In this document: one piece after another, positions 25,285-35,456 of the stretch
Layout: the number at the start of each line of letters is the position of its first letter
Position numbering within the stretch: position 1 is the stretch's first letter
NCBI RefSeq assembly: GCF_003399625.1
Contig: NZ_NBXA01000007.1
Location: 124,001-188,000, forward strand
Length of the DNA stretch: 64,000 nucleotides
Direction of reading: 5' to 3'
Origin: Subtercola boreus
GTDB taxonomy: Bacteria > Actinomycetota > Actinomycetes > Actinomycetales > Microbacteriaceae
The notes under the pieces: model-generated
The model's input: the letters and a program-made list of their open reading frames with translations, nothing else
Told to the model about the DNA's origin: nothing
The model's database searches: none
Program-made: the position numbers and the translations under genes

Positions 25285-26450
25285 GGGGCCACCGCCAACC
25301 GGTATGCCTCGACATGCCGAGAGGCGCACGCCGCCCAGGTGAATGCTGCAGCGCGAGCTGCTCCCGCGAGCGCCAGACGGGCGCGTTCCGCCGGGTCGGC
25401 GAGCAGGTCCCGGATGCCGCGGCCGATGCTCGCGGAGTCGACGTCTGTGTACTTCACGGCGTCACCGCCCACTTCGGGCAGGGAGAGACGGCGGGTGGTG
25501 AGCACGGCCGATCCGCTCGCCATCGCCTCGAGCACGGGCAGGCCGAACCCTTCGCCGAGGCTCGGGTAGGCCGTCAGGAGGGAGCCGCCGAGCAGGGCCC
25601 GGAGCTGTTCGAGGGGCAGGTAACCGAGCATCCGCACGTCGACTCCGGCTGCGACAGCATCCGAGACGGCGGCAGGAACGGAGTCGTCCCAGCCGCTGCC
25701 GCCCGCGAGCAGGAGTGCGGGGCGGGAGGAGGCCGGCGTGTCACGCACTGCCGCCGTGAACCCCTGCACCAGGGCCCGAACGTTCTTCCGGGGTTCGAGG
25801 GTGCCGAGGAAGGCGACCCAGCCGGCGGCGACCGGTGGAACGAGGCTCGCCTCGAAGGCCTGCCGTTCGGCGGCGGCCGGGGGGTGGAAGATCGTGCTGT
25901 CATAGCCGAGCGGCGCATCGACCACGCTCCGGGGCGAGGCATGGGTGACGCGCAGGTACTCGTCGGCTGTGGCGCGGCTCGGGGTGACGACGGTGGCGCC
26001 CGACAGGCGTGCCGCCCTGATCCAGCTACGGAAGAAGATCCGCTTGACGCGGCCGTGCACCTCCGGAGCTGTGAAGAAGGTGAGGTCGTGCACCGTCACC
26101 ACTCGCTTCCGCCTCGTGAACAGGGGGAAGGTGTAGTGAGGGGAGTGGATGATCATCGCCCCCGCCCGGCGCGCGAGCCCCGGCAGCACCAGTTGCTCCC
26201 AGACGAGGCGGCCGGATGCCCGCGCACCCCAGCCCGCGATCTCCATCACCCGCGTGACCCCTGCGGCCTCGAAGGCCGACCTGTCCCGCGGCTGGCAGAC
26301 GACAGCCAGGGGCACGCCCGCGCGCACCAGTTCGCCCACCACGTTCTCGACGTAACGGCCGACGCCCCCGCGATCGGCGGGGATGGCGGTGGCATCGAAG
26401 AGCACACGCAAGGAGGCGGCGCCCGGCGCGGAGGTCGTCACCGGGGTCAC
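25281..26450 (-). CDS. Glycosyltransferase family 4 protein
   Basis: A 389-residue GT-B enzyme. The N-terminal acceptor domain has DRGGVGRYVENVV; the centre has VTVHDLTFF and VTPSRATADE; the donor domain has LGTLEPRKN and GEGFGLPVLEAMASG. The GTG at 26450 overlaps the upstream dehydratase-like gene (GTGA) and is in frame; the much longer upstream reading is out-of-context sequence antisense to the neighbour. It resembles mannosyl- and rhamnosyltransferases of the same class. Immediate linkage to two GDP-mannose dehydratase genes suggests a GDP-6-deoxyhexose or GDP-mannose donor. Confidence 0.9.
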   Translation of the reverse strand: MTPVTTSAPGAASLRVLFDATAIPADRGGVGRYVENVVGELVRAGVPLAVVCQPRDRSAFEAAGVTRVMEIAGWGARASGRLVWEQLVLPGLARRAGAMIIHSPHYTFPLFTRRKRVVTVHDLTFFTAPEVHGRVKRIFFRSWIRAARLSGATVVTPSRATADEYLRVTHASPRSVVDAPLGYDSTIFHPPAAAERQAFEASLVPPVAAGWVAFLGTLEPRKNVRALVQGFTAAVRDTPASSRPALLLAGGSGWDDSVPAAVSDAVAAGVDVRMLGYLPLEQLRALLGGSLLTAYPSLGEGFGLPVLEAMASGSAVLTTRRLSLPEVGGDAVKYTDVDSASIGRGIRDLLADPAERARLALAGAARAAAFTWAACASRHVEAYRLAVAP

Positions 26451-27415
26451 GCGTCGAGGAGCTCGAGGTCGTGCTCGACCATCCGCGCCACCAGGGTCTC
26501 GAAGTCGACCGACGGCGACCAGCCGAGGACGTCCCGGGCGCGGCTCGCGTCCCCCAGCTGCTCGGCGGGGTCGACGGGGCGAACGAACGCCGGGTTCACG
26601 CTGACGAGCGACGACCAGTCGTCGATGCCGACCCGGGCGAACGCGGCATCCAGGAAATCGGAGATGGTGTGCGAGACGCCGGTGGCGACGATGAAGTCGC
26701 CCGCCTCGGGTGCCCGGGCGGCGAGTCGCATGGCCTCGACGTAGTCGGGTGCCCAGCCCCAGTCGCGCCGGGCGTCGAGGTTGCCGAGTTCGAGGCCCGC
26801 CTGCAGGCCCCGGCTGATGCGTGCCACGCTCGCCGTGATCTTTCGTGTGACGAAGGCCTCGGGGCGCCGGGGCGACTCGTGGTTGTAGAGGATCGTGTTC
26901 GACGCATGCAGTCCCCGCCCGCGGAACACCCCCACCGAGAGGTGCGCGTAGGCCTTCGAGGCCCCGTAGGGAGAGGATGGCCGGATCGCGGTCGTCTCCC
27001 GTTGCGGTGTCTCGGCGACCTGCCCGAAGATCTCGGCACTCGATGCGTGCAGCACCCGCACCGGATGCCCGTGCTCCTCCTGCAGGCGGTGGGCGGCGTC
27101 GAGCAACCGCACGACGACCTGCCCGTTGATCGCACCGGTCATCACGGGGTCGTTCCACGACGCGGCCACCGAGGAGACCGCGGCGAGCGAGTAGAGCTCG
27201 TCGGGCCTCACGTCACGAAGGAGGGACTCCAGGGCATCCGGGGCCAGCAGGTCGACGGCGTGCAGCGTCAGCTTCGCGGGGGAGCCGAGCGCGGCGAGGT
27301 TCTCCTCTGTGCTGTTCCTGACGACGCCGTGGACCTCATACCCGTCGGCGAGCAGGGACTCGGCGAGGTAGGAGCCGTCCTGCCCTGAGATTCCGGTGAC
27401 GAGTGCGACGGGCAC
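26447..27415 (-). CDS. GDP-mannose 4,6-dehydratase family protein, second copy
   Basis: A 322-residue extended SDR with nearly every GMD signature: TGISGQDGSYLAE, SSAEIFGQV, SPYGASKAYAH with the catalytic Tyr/Lys, NHESPRRPEAFVTRK and LGNLDARRDWGWAPDYVEAM. It lies six bases downstream of the clear gmd gene. A GDP-4-keto-6-deoxymannose reductase (rmd) would be expected here, and this copy may have taken that role, but the sequence reads as a dehydratase. Its GTG/TGA overlap couples it to the GT4 gene. The product would be GDP-4-keto-6-deoxymannose or GDP-D-rhamnose. Confidence 0.85.
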   Translation of the reverse strand: MPVALVTGISGQDGSYLAESLLADGYEVHGVVRNSTEENLAALGSPAKLTLHAVDLLAPDALESLLRDVRPDELYSLAAVSSVAASWNDPVMTGAINGQVVVRLLDAAHRLQEEHGHPVRVLHASSAEIFGQVAETPQRETTAIRPSSPYGASKAYAHLSVGVFRGRGLHASNTILYNHESPRRPEAFVTRKITASVARISRGLQAGLELGNLDARRDWGWAPDYVEAMRLAARAPEAGDFIVATGVSHTISDFLDAAFARVGIDDWSSLVSVNPAFVRPVDPAEQLGDASRARDVLGWSPSVDFETLVARMVEHDLELLDA

Positions 27416-27421
27416 TTCGGC

Positions 27422-28408
<987 letters not shown>

Positions 28409-28448
28409 GTTTCCTCGTTGTTCGTTCGGGGGGCGTCTCGGACAGCTC

Positions 28449-28479
28449 ATAGTAGCGTCGCCGAGTCATCGACTAGTAT
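28449..28479. promoter_or_regulatory. Divergent promoter region, gmd (minus) and glycosyltransferase (plus)
   Basis: ATAGTA at 28449-28454 reads TACTAT on minus, about 40 bases before the gmd start, giving a leader with GAGGAA. TAGTAT at 28474-28479 on plus is followed by TCCATGGTG. The position six bases after the box is a GTG, the second codon of the annotated plus-strand gene. No clear -35 boxes. Confidence 0.5.
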
Positions 28480-28482
28480 TCC

Positions 28483-30411
28483 ATGGTGCACCCAGACCCC
28501 GAGGCAGGCAGGCCGCCCTCCGGCGGCAGATCGGTGCCTGTGGGCACCCAGACCGCGGCTGTGGATGCCCGGCTGCGGCAGATCGCACCGCACCTCGGCC
28601 TCTCCTCCGGCCCGGCCGATCCTCTGGCGGGCTGGACCCACCCGGCCGGCGAACTGGCCGCGGCGGTGGCCCGGGCCGTACGTATCTCTCTGAACGATGC
28701 CGATGTCTGGCTGGCGATCGTGGGGTTCACCGCGACCTTCCCGACGCTCGACGAGCACGCATCTGTGCGCCGGGCGCTGGCGCTGGCAGACCCCGGCGAC
28801 GCCTTCGGGGTGCTCACCGCCCTGCTCGATGCGCTGGCACCGATCATCCGCCGCACCCTCCTGCCGGAGGCCGAGATCGAGATCGTCACCGACACGGTGA
28901 TCGTCGATGCGAACTTCAGCGGGCGGAGCGATCACAACACCGGCGTGCAGCGGGTACTGCGGGAGACCGTCTCCCGGTGGTACCCCCGGCGCGAGCTGAC
29001 TCTCGCCTGCTGGAACGAGCGCGGAACCGGGATGCGGCACCTCGTCGGCCACGAGATCGACCGTGTTCTCGACTGGGCCACCCACTCGAGCCTCTCCGCG
29101 GGGGAGCGGGCCGCCCTGCACGCCGCATCGGAGGCGTCGGCCGAGCACCGGGCCGCGCGCAGTGTCATCCTGGTTCCGCTGGGCTCGGTGATCGTCGAGA
29201 TCGAGGTCTCCCAGCTCGAGACCGCCGCGCCGCTCGCGGCTCTCGCGGCCGTCTCGGGCAACAGGGTCGCGGTCGTCGGGCACGACGCGATCCCGATCGT
29301 GAGCGCCCAGAGCCAGCCCACGGGGGAGATCGAGCGCTTCGCCCGGTTCCTCACGGTGGTGAAGCACTCGAGTCGGGTGGCGGGCGTGAGCGCATCGGCG
29401 GCCACCGAGTACAGCGGCTTCGTCGATGCGGTTCGCGCGCAGGGTGTCGAGGGGCCGAGCGTCGTCGCCGTGCCGCTGGCGATGAACCCGCCCACCGCTG
29501 CCGCGCGGGCGGTGGCGCTCGAGCCTGCCGACGGCTCCGCGGCAGATCCCACCGAGCTGCCGCTGGTGCTCGTCGTCGGCAGCCAGGAGCCGCGCAAGAA
29601 CCACAGTCCCATCGTGTTCGCGGCCGGGAGGCTGTGGGCCGAGGGCATCCGTTTCCGCATCCGGTTCATCGGTGGAGGCAGCGGGCCGGGCATCGCCAAG
29701 CTCGACCGTGAGGTTCGGGCGGTCGGTCAGCTCGGTCTCGGCGTCGAGGTGCTGAGGGATGCGAGCGATACTGTGCTGCTCGACTCCTACCGGGAGGCCC
29801 GCTTCACCGTGTTCCCCTCCCTCCACGAGGGGTTCGGTCTGCCCGTGGCCGAGTCCCTCGCCCTCGGCGTGCCGGTGATCACCTCGAACCACGGCAGCCT
29901 CGCGGAGATGGCGGAGGGCGGCGGCTGCCTCACGGTCGACCCCCGCGACGACGAGGCGATCGAGAATGCGATGAGGACGCTGCTCGTCGAGCAGGAGCTC
30001 TACGAGCGGTTGCGGCAGCAGGCGGTGTCGCGCACCTTCCGCACCTGGAACGAGTATGCCGCCGAGCTCTGGCGGCTCCTGGTCGAGCCGGTGCAGCAGC
30101 AGCTCACTGCCGCTGCGGCGGCTCTGGATGATGCAGTCGCTCTGGATGCGGGCGCCACCGCCTGGCAGCCAGAGACCGCCAACACCTCCGAGGCCTCACC
30201 GGCCGCGCTGCAGCTCGCCCTCGCGGGCTGGTTCCACGCGGTGCGGGCCGAACTCGCCGCCGAGAAGGCCCGGCAGAACTCCCCGGCTGCCAAGGTGCGG
30301 AAGGTGGGCGCGCTCGCGAAGTTCTTCGTGGCCCGCTCCCGCGAGATGGGTGTCGCACCCGCCACGCGCGCCGCGGTGAAGATCGTCAGGCGCCGTCTCA
30401 TTCGAGGCTGA
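28483..30411 (+). CDS. GT-B glycosyltransferase with N-terminal accessory domain (paralogue C)
   Basis: A 642-residue member of the four-gene family. Landmarks are DVWLAIVGFTATFP near residue 74, GVQRVLRETV near 154, VGSQEPRKNH near 365 and EGFGLPVAES near 449. A unique C-terminal extension of about 110 helical, Ala-rich and basic residues (KVRKVGALAKFF) may contact the membrane. The start could be ATG 28483 or the next codon, GTG 28486, which sits at the leaderless position behind TAGTAT. It diverges from gmd and precedes the DUF4012 gene. Donor unknown. Confidence 0.9.
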   Translation: MVHPDPEAGRPPSGGRSVPVGTQTAAVDARLRQIAPHLGLSSGPADPLAGWTHPAGELAAAVARAVRISLNDADVWLAIVGFTATFPTLDEHASVRRALALADPGDAFGVLTALLDALAPIIRRTLLPEAEIEIVTDTVIVDANFSGRSDHNTGVQRVLRETVSRWYPRRELTLACWNERGTGMRHLVGHEIDRVLDWATHSSLSAGERAALHAASEASAEHRAARSVILVPLGSVIVEIEVSQLETAAPLAALAAVSGNRVAVVGHDAIPIVSAQSQPTGEIERFARFLTVVKHSSRVAGVSASAATEYSGFVDAVRAQGVEGPSVVAVPLAMNPPTAAARAVALEPADGSAADPTELPLVLVVGSQEPRKNHSPIVFAAGRLWAEGIRFRIRFIGGGSGPGIAKLDREVRAVGQLGLGVEVLRDASDTVLLDSYREARFTVFPSLHEGFGLPVAESLALGVPVITSNHGSLAEMAEGGGCLTVDPRDDEAIENAMRTLLVEQELYERLRQQAVSRTFRTWNEYAAELWRLLVEPVQQQLTAAAAALDDAVALDAGATAWQPETANTSEASPAALQLALAGWFHAVRAELAAEKARQNSPAAKVRKVGALAKFFVARSREMGVAPATRAAVKIVRRRLIRG

Positions 30412-30507
30412 TTCCCCGGTTCGGCTTGCTACAGTGGGGCATTCGCGGGGGGAGCCGGTGCACTGCGCCCGAATCCACGCCCGCTGTGACCCCGCCAGCC
30501 GAGCACC

Positions 30508-30521
30508 AGGAGTGACCCATC
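30508..30521 (+). promoter_or_regulatory. Ribosome binding site in front of a probable ATC start codon
   Basis: AGGAG at 30508-30512 is followed by six bases and ATC at 30519. The reading frame is closed by TGA at 30513-30515, so no ATG, GTG or TTG precedes the coding frame until GTG 30600. This site decides the start of the DUF4012 gene. Confidence 0.55.
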
Positions 30522-32372
30522 ACCGCATCTCTCGCGCCCTCCGCGCCGGGTGAGCGCCGTTCCCGGCGTCGCCGGAAGTGGTCGACCCGCCGCCGTGTCG
30601 TGGCCGTCGTGCTCATCGTCCTGATCAGCCTCATCGTGGCGCTCGCCTGCATCGGCGGCTGGGTCGCCTACCAGGCCGTGCAGGCGAAGGACTCCCTCGA
30701 GCGGGCCCAGGGCACGGTCTCGACGCTACAGACGCAACTGACCTCCGTCGACGTGACGAAGCTGGATGTCTCGGCGCTGACCGCTTCGGCCGACTCCTTC
30801 GCCTCCGACGTGAGCGAGGCGCGCCAGCACACCAACGACCCGATGTTCAAGCTGGCCGAGAAGGTGCCGATGGTCGGGCCGAACCTCACTGCCGTGCGCC
30901 AGCTCACCGACTCGCTCGACCAGCTCAGCACCGACGCGCTGCTGCCGATCGTCGATTTCGGCAAGACCCTGACCCCCGCAGCGCTGAAGCCCGTCAACGG
31001 GGCGTTCAATGTCGAGCTGCTGAGAAACGGCGACACCGCCCTCGCCAATGCCGACACGGCGATCACCGCCGCCAGCGCGAGCCTTGCCTCCATCGACACG
31101 ACCGACACCGTCGGCCAGATCGGTTCGGCCAAGACCACCCTCACCTCCGCGCTCGGCAAGGCGCAGGATCAGATCGTGAAGGCTCGCGGCACGCTGTCGA
31201 CGGCTGAGGGCATCCTCGGCATGAACGGACCCCGGCACTATGTGCTGGCGTTTTTGAACAATGCCGAGTCGACCGGCCTCGGCGGTGGCCCCGCTTCGCT
31301 CTCCATGCTCACGGTCGACAACGGGGCGTTCGCGATCACCGACCAGGCCTCGAGCCGTGACTTCCCGCAGACCGACGGTCCGGTCATCCCGGTCGACGCC
31401 GGCCTCCGGGGAATCTACGGCCAGGGCATCAACGAGACGCTCAACTGGTCGACCAGCCGGCCGGACTTCCCGACCGCGGGCAACCTGATCAAGTCGTGGT
31501 GGGAGAAGTACCGGGGCGGAACCGTCGACGGCGTCGTCTCCATCGACCCGATCGCCCTCTCCGACATGCTCGCCGTGACGGGCCCGGTGAAACTGCAGTC
31601 CGGTGAGGAGATCAACGCGGACAATGCTGTCTCGCTCCTGTTGCACGACATCTACCTGCGTTTCGAACCCTCGGAGATCCAGTCGGGCACCGACGCCTTC
31701 TTCAAGGAGGCCGCGACGACCATCTTCAGCGGCATCACGTCGACCTCCGCCGCACCCGATGCGCTGATCACCGGGGTCAACAAGGCCATCGATGCCGGCG
31801 ACCTGATGGCGTGGAGCGCGAACGCCGACGAGCAGAAGCTGCTCACGGGCACGAAGATCTCGGGCGTGATGCCCACGGACAACGCGAAGTCCACGCTGAC
31901 CGGCACGTTCTTCCGGGACGTGACGGTGTCGAAGACCGACTACTGGCTCGAGACAGCCGTGAACCTGCAGACCGATGTGTGCACCAACCCGAACAACCCC
32001 ACGTTCACCCAGACGGTCACGCTGCACTCGACGATCACCAAGCAGGAGGCCTCGACGATCGCTCCCTTCATCGTCGGCGACAACTTCGGCGGGCGGAAGT
32101 TCAGCACCGAGGTCTACGGCTACGGACCCGTCGGGGCCGCCATCACCGACACCCAGGTGGGCGACTCGAGCGTGGGTGGTTCCGCGAGATCCTCCTCCGA
32201 GGATCTCGGCCGACCGGTCGGGCGTGCCATCGTCGACCTGGCCCCGGGGGAGACGAACACGGTCACCTTCACCTACGCCGGCGCGGCAGGCTCCTATGGT
32301 GCACCTGCCCTCCAGACCACGCCCATGATCAACGCCACCGCGGCCACGATCGACGCGGCCGGTTGCAAGTAG
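30519..32372 (+). CDS. DUF4012 domain membrane-anchored protein
   Basis: A 617-residue protein of the actinobacterial DUF4012 family, common in surface-polysaccharide loci; function unproven. A basic N-terminus (ERRSRRRRKW), one membrane helix at about residues 28-55, a helical region to about 210, then an extracytoplasmic domain with FLNNAESTGLGGG and GVVSIDPIALSDML, typical of the family. The conventional start GTG 30600 would remove the basic flank and has no ribosome site. ATC at 30519 lies six bases after AGGAG and restores both, so it is used here. Followed by gtrA-like and glycosyltransferase genes in one unit. Confidence 0.85.
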   Translation: MTASLAPSAPGERRSRRRRKWSTRRRVVAVVLIVLISLIVALACIGGWVAYQAVQAKDSLERAQGTVSTLQTQLTSVDVTKLDVSALTASADSFASDVSEARQHTNDPMFKLAEKVPMVGPNLTAVRQLTDSLDQLSTDALLPIVDFGKTLTPAALKPVNGAFNVELLRNGDTALANADTAITAASASLASIDTTDTVGQIGSAKTTLTSALGKAQDQIVKARGTLSTAEGILGMNGPRHYVLAFLNNAESTGLGGGPASLSMLTVDNGAFAITDQASSRDFPQTDGPVIPVDAGLRGIYGQGINETLNWSTSRPDFPTAGNLIKSWWEKYRGGTVDGVVSIDPIALSDMLAVTGPVKLQSGEEINADNAVSLLLHDIYLRFEPSEIQSGTDAFFKEAATTIFSGITSTSAAPDALITGVNKAIDAGDLMAWSANADEQKLLTGTKISGVMPTDNAKSTLTGTFFRDVTVSKTDYWLETAVNLQTDVCTNPNNPTFTQTVTLHSTITKQEASTIAPFIVGDNFGGRKFSTEVYGYGPVGAAITDTQVGDSSVGGSARSSSEDLGRPVGRAIVDLAPGETNTVTFTYAGAAGSYGAPALQTTPMINATAATIDAAGCK

Positions 32373-32381
32373 GATGTGCGA

Positions 32382-32975
32382 GTGACTGAGCCCACTACGA
32401 CCCAGACGGCTCCCCGGGGCAGGATCGCCCGCCTGGCCCATGCCTTCTGGGACAAACTGCTGCGCTACGCGCTGAAGTTCGGCGTCGTGGGCGGCATCGG
32501 CTTCGTCGTCGACTTCGCCATCTTCAACTGGTTGCGGGTCGGCGGTCTGGGCGCTGAGCACTTCCTCTCCGGCCCCATCGGCGCCAAAGTCGCGGCCGTC
32601 GCTGTGGCGACCATCGTCACCTGGTTCGGCAACCGCTACTGGACGTTCCGGGAGCACCGCCGCAAGAACTACGTGCGCGAACTGCTGGAGTTCGCCGTCG
32701 TGGCGGTCTCGGGCCTGCTGATCAACCTGCTCTGCCTGTGGGTCTCGCACTATGTGCTCGGCTTCACCTCGCTGCTCGCCGACAACATCTCGGGCAACTT
32801 CATCGGTACCGCTCTCGCGACGCTGTTCCGGTTCATGCTCTACCGCTACTGGGTGTTCGGGCACCACCGCTCCGGCACCGTCGTGGGCGCTGAGGAGCAG
32901 GCCCAGGCGGGAGCCTCGGCCCTCTTCGAGAGCGACGAGCTCGCAGCGGCCGACGCCCGCTCGAAGAAGCCGTGA
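32382..32975 (+). CDS. GtrA family membrane protein
   Basis: A 197-residue protein with four membrane helices: FGVVGGIGFVVDFAIFN, AVAVATIVTWFGNRYWTF, AVVAVSGLLINLLCLW and NFIGTALATLFRFMLYRYWVF. The NRYWTF and RYWVF motifs define the GtrA family, which is thought to help flip polyprenyl-phosphate sugars across the membrane. GTG 32382 is preferred over GTG 32376 because AGGA lies seven bases upstream. Its stop overlaps the next GTG (GTGA). Likely partner of the GtrB-like GT2 enzymes and a GT-C protein elsewhere in the locus. Confidence 0.92.
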   Translation: MTEPTTTQTAPRGRIARLAHAFWDKLLRYALKFGVVGGIGFVVDFAIFNWLRVGGLGAEHFLSGPIGAKVAAVAVATIVTWFGNRYWTFREHRRKNYVRELLEFAVVAVSGLLINLLCLWVSHYVLGFTSLLADNISGNFIGTALATLFRFMLYRYWVFGHHRSGTVVGAEEQAQAGASALFESDELAAADARSKKP

Positions 32976-34417
32976 GCACCGCCGCCCTCCTCGGTCGCCT
33001 CGATGCGCTCGCCGAAGCGATCGGCGCCACCGTGGCGGTCACAGGGGTCCCTGCCTACCTCGACGCGGTCTCCGAGGTCGTCGGTACCGATACCGAACTG
33101 CTCTGGCTGGCGCACACGGCGATCAGCGGGGAGTTCCCCGAGTCGCCCACCTTCGAGGACTTCCGCCGGGCTGCACGCCTCACGGGCACGCGCCAGGCCC
33201 TGGATGCCGTGGTGACCCGTGCCGGCCGGAGGCTGGCACCCCACCGCGGCATCGCCATCCGGATCGTGCAGCACGCGGTCGTCGTCGATGTGCACCACAC
33301 CGCCCGGACGGGCCTCGCCACGGGCATCCAACGGGTGGTGCGCCAGACGATCGTGGAGTGGTCGAAGCAGCGCGAGATCGAGCTGGTGGGCTGGGATGCC
33401 CGCTACCTGGGCCTTCGCGCACTCACCGCCCCCGAGCGGCAGAACGCGCTGTACGGATCGGTTCCCGACATCCCGAAGTCCCGGGAGCGGGTGCTGACGA
33501 TCCCGTTCCGGTGCACCTACATCCTTCCGGAGCTCGCGATCGAAGACGACCGCACCTCCCGCCTGTCGTGCTTCGCCGAGTTCTCGGGCAACACCACCAA
33601 CGTCATCGGATTCGACTGCGTGCCGCTCACCTCGTCGGAGACGGTCGGCGGCGGAATGTCGGCCGCCTTCGCGAAGAATCTCGCGGCCATCGCGCACTTC
33701 GACCGCATCTCCACCATCTCGCGCGCTGCGGCGACGGAATACGGGGGCTGGCGGCGGATGCTCGCCGGGGCCGGACTCCGGGGGCCCGAGATCGAGCCCC
33801 TGCTGCTGCCGAGCGTCGCCGAGGAGGTCTCCCCGGCCGACTTCGAGCGCGCCCGCGCCGAGCTCTTCCGGGGCGACGCCCCCCTCGTGGTGTGCGTCGG
33901 CAGCCACGAACCGCGGAAGAACCACCTCGCCGTTCTCGCCGCCGCCGAGCGGCTCTGGCGGGACGGTGTGCGCTTCCAGCTGGTCTTCATCGGAGGCAAC
34001 GGGTGGCACGGGGTGGAGTTCAAGGCCGTGCTGGCCCGGCTCGCCGCAGCCGGCCGGCCCGTCAGGGCGATCTCCGCCATCTCGGATCCGCTCCTCTGGA
34101 GCGCCTACCGGCTGGCGCGGGTGACCGTGTTCCCGTCGCTGAACGAAGGCTTCGGGCTGCCCGTCGGGGAGTCTCTCTCGGCAGGCACCCCGGTGGTCAC
34201 GAGCGACTACGGAAGCATGAAGGAGATCGCCTCGGGCGGCGGCGCCATCTTCGTCGACCCCCGCGACGATGACGACGTCTGGCGCGGAATCAGGGCCGGA
34301 CTCCTCGACGACGAGCTGCACGCACGCCTGGTCGCCGAGACGACGCACCTCTCCGGCCGCGGCTGGTCGGACTATGCCGACGAGCTCTGGGACTTCTTCG
34401 TACACACACCGGCCTGA
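32972..34417 (+). CDS. GT-B glycosyltransferase with N-terminal accessory domain (paralogue D)
   Basis: A 481-residue transferase, the most compact of the four paralogues. LLWLAHTAISGEFP near residue 43 marks the accessory domain; VVVDVHHTART and GIQRVVRQTI (near 119) link to the GT core; VGSHEPRKNH (near 309) and EGFGLPVGES (near 393) mark the donor site. The GTG overlaps the gtrA-like stop. The ABC exporter pair follows after a 94-base gap with its own promoter-like box. It probably builds the exported polysaccharide backbone. Confidence 0.9.
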   Translation: MSTAALLGRLDALAEAIGATVAVTGVPAYLDAVSEVVGTDTELLWLAHTAISGEFPESPTFEDFRRAARLTGTRQALDAVVTRAGRRLAPHRGIAIRIVQHAVVVDVHHTARTGLATGIQRVVRQTIVEWSKQREIELVGWDARYLGLRALTAPERQNALYGSVPDIPKSRERVLTIPFRCTYILPELAIEDDRTSRLSCFAEFSGNTTNVIGFDCVPLTSSETVGGGMSAAFAKNLAAIAHFDRISTISRAAATEYGGWRRMLAGAGLRGPEIEPLLLPSVAEEVSPADFERARAELFRGDAPLVVCVGSHEPRKNHLAVLAAAERLWRDGVRFQLVFIGGNGWHGVEFKAVLARLAAAGRPVRAISAISDPLLWSAYRLARVTVFPSLNEGFGLPVGESLSAGTPVVTSDYGSMKEIASGGGAIFVDPRDDDDVWRGIRAGLLDDELHARLVAETTHLSGRGWSDYADELWDFFVHTPA

Positions 34418-34459
34418 CCGGCCCTTTCCCCGGCCGGGCAACGCCCAGCCCCGAACGCG

Positions 34460-34507
34460 TAGTATTTACCGGTGGGATGCGCCTGACATCCTGCGGTACT
34501 CGAGGAG
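34460..34507 (+). promoter_or_regulatory. Promoter-like box and ribosome site before the ABC exporter genes
   Basis: TAGTAT (34460-34465) lies 46 bases upstream of the permease ATG. GAGGAG at 34502-34507, four bases before the ATG at 34512, is a strong ribosome site that decides this start against longer readings. The same TAGTAT box occurs before the gene at 28483 and before secA. A CCGGCC/GGCCGG inverted repeat precedes it at about 34419-34438. Confidence 0.5.
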
Positions 34508-34511
34508 ATGT

Positions 34512-35456
34512 ATGGCAACCCAAGCCGAAGCGAGGGCTCTGCGGCTGTCTGAGCTGCCCTTCGAAACGTCGGTCAACGCCGGCCCCAAGTACGTCGGCGG
34601 GTTCTTCACGGCCATCAGGGAGATCGCCTCCCACCGGGAGCTGCTCGATCTCCTCATCCGGCGCGAGTTGAAGTCGCGGTACAAGGACTCCTCGCTCGGC
34701 TTCCTCTGGAGCCTGATCAAGCCGCTCGTGCAGCTGCTCATCTACTACGTGTTCATCGGCCAGGTGCTGGGCGCCGCCAAGGGCGTCGCCGACTTCGCCA
34801 TCTTCGTCTTCGCGGGCCTCACTCTCTGGGGTCTCTACAGCGAGACCATCGCCACCGGCACGGCATCGATCGTCTCGAACGGCGGACTGATCAAGAAGGT
34901 CTACCTGCCGCGGGAGATCTTCCCCCTGGCCGCCACCGGGTCTGCCATCTTCAACTTCCTGGTGCAGATGGTGGTGCTGCTCGCGGCGATCGTGCTGCTC
35001 GGGCAGTTCCCGATCTCGCTCAACCTCCTCTACGTGCCTGCTGCCTTCGTGATCGTGCTCATCTGGGGCGTGGCGTTCGCCGTGCTGCTGTCGGCGCTGA
35101 ACGTGTACCTCCGCGACATCCAGTACCTGGTCGAGGTGGTGATGCTGTTGCTCTTCTGGGCCTCGCCGATCGTCTACTCGTGGGGCTTCGTCGTCGCCGC
35201 AGTCAAGAACCACACCTGGTTGCTCGAGGTGTACCTGCTGAATCCGATCTCCCTGAGCATCCTCGCGTTCCAGCGCGGGCTCTGGCAGGCCGGCAGCCAG
35301 ACGCGGGTGCTCGAAGGCAGAGAGGTTCCCCCGCAGGACTGGCCCGCCTACATGGACCTCCGTCTCGCCGCCGCCGCCGTCGTGGGCCTCATCGTTCTGT
35401 TCATCGCCCAGCGCATCTTCTCCCGCCTGCAGGGCAACTTCGCCCAGGAGATCTGA
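34512..35456 (+). CDS. ABC-2 type polysaccharide export permease (Wzm/TagG-like)
   Basis: A 314-residue inner-membrane permease. An N-terminal cytoplasmic segment ends in RRELKSRYKDSSLGFLWSL, the signature of polysaccharide and teichoic-acid ABC-2 exporters, followed by six helices with LPREIFPLAA and LNVYLRDIQYL. It pairs with the ATPase gene, whose ATG shares one base with its stop (TGATG). Together they would export an undecaprenyl-linked glycan built by the nearby transferases. The start is fixed by the GAGGAG site at 34502. Confidence 0.95.
   Translation: MATQAEARALRLSELPFETSVNAGPKYVGGFFTAIREIASHRELLDLLIRRELKSRYKDSSLGFLWSLIKPLVQLLIYYVFIGQVLGAAKGVADFAIFVFAGLTLWGLYSETIATGTASIVSNGGLIKKVYLPREIFPLAATGSAIFNFLVQMVVLLAAIVLLGQFPISLNLLYVPAAFVIVLIWGVAFAVLLSALNVYLRDIQYLVEVVMLLLFWASPIVYSWGFVVAAVKNHTWLLEVYLLNPISLSILAFQRGLWQAGSQTRVLEGREVPPQDWPAYMDLRLAAAAVVGLIVLFIAQRIFSRLQGNFAQEI

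Noticed and set aside
25281-27158. A 625-codon reading of the GT4 gene
   Set aside because: The upstream 235 residues are antisense-type sequence over the dehydratase gene; GTG 26450 with a GTGA overlap is the proper start.
30512-30553. GTG-started short ORF in front of the DUF4012 gene
   Set aside because: It ends after 13 codons and has no relation to the downstream frame.
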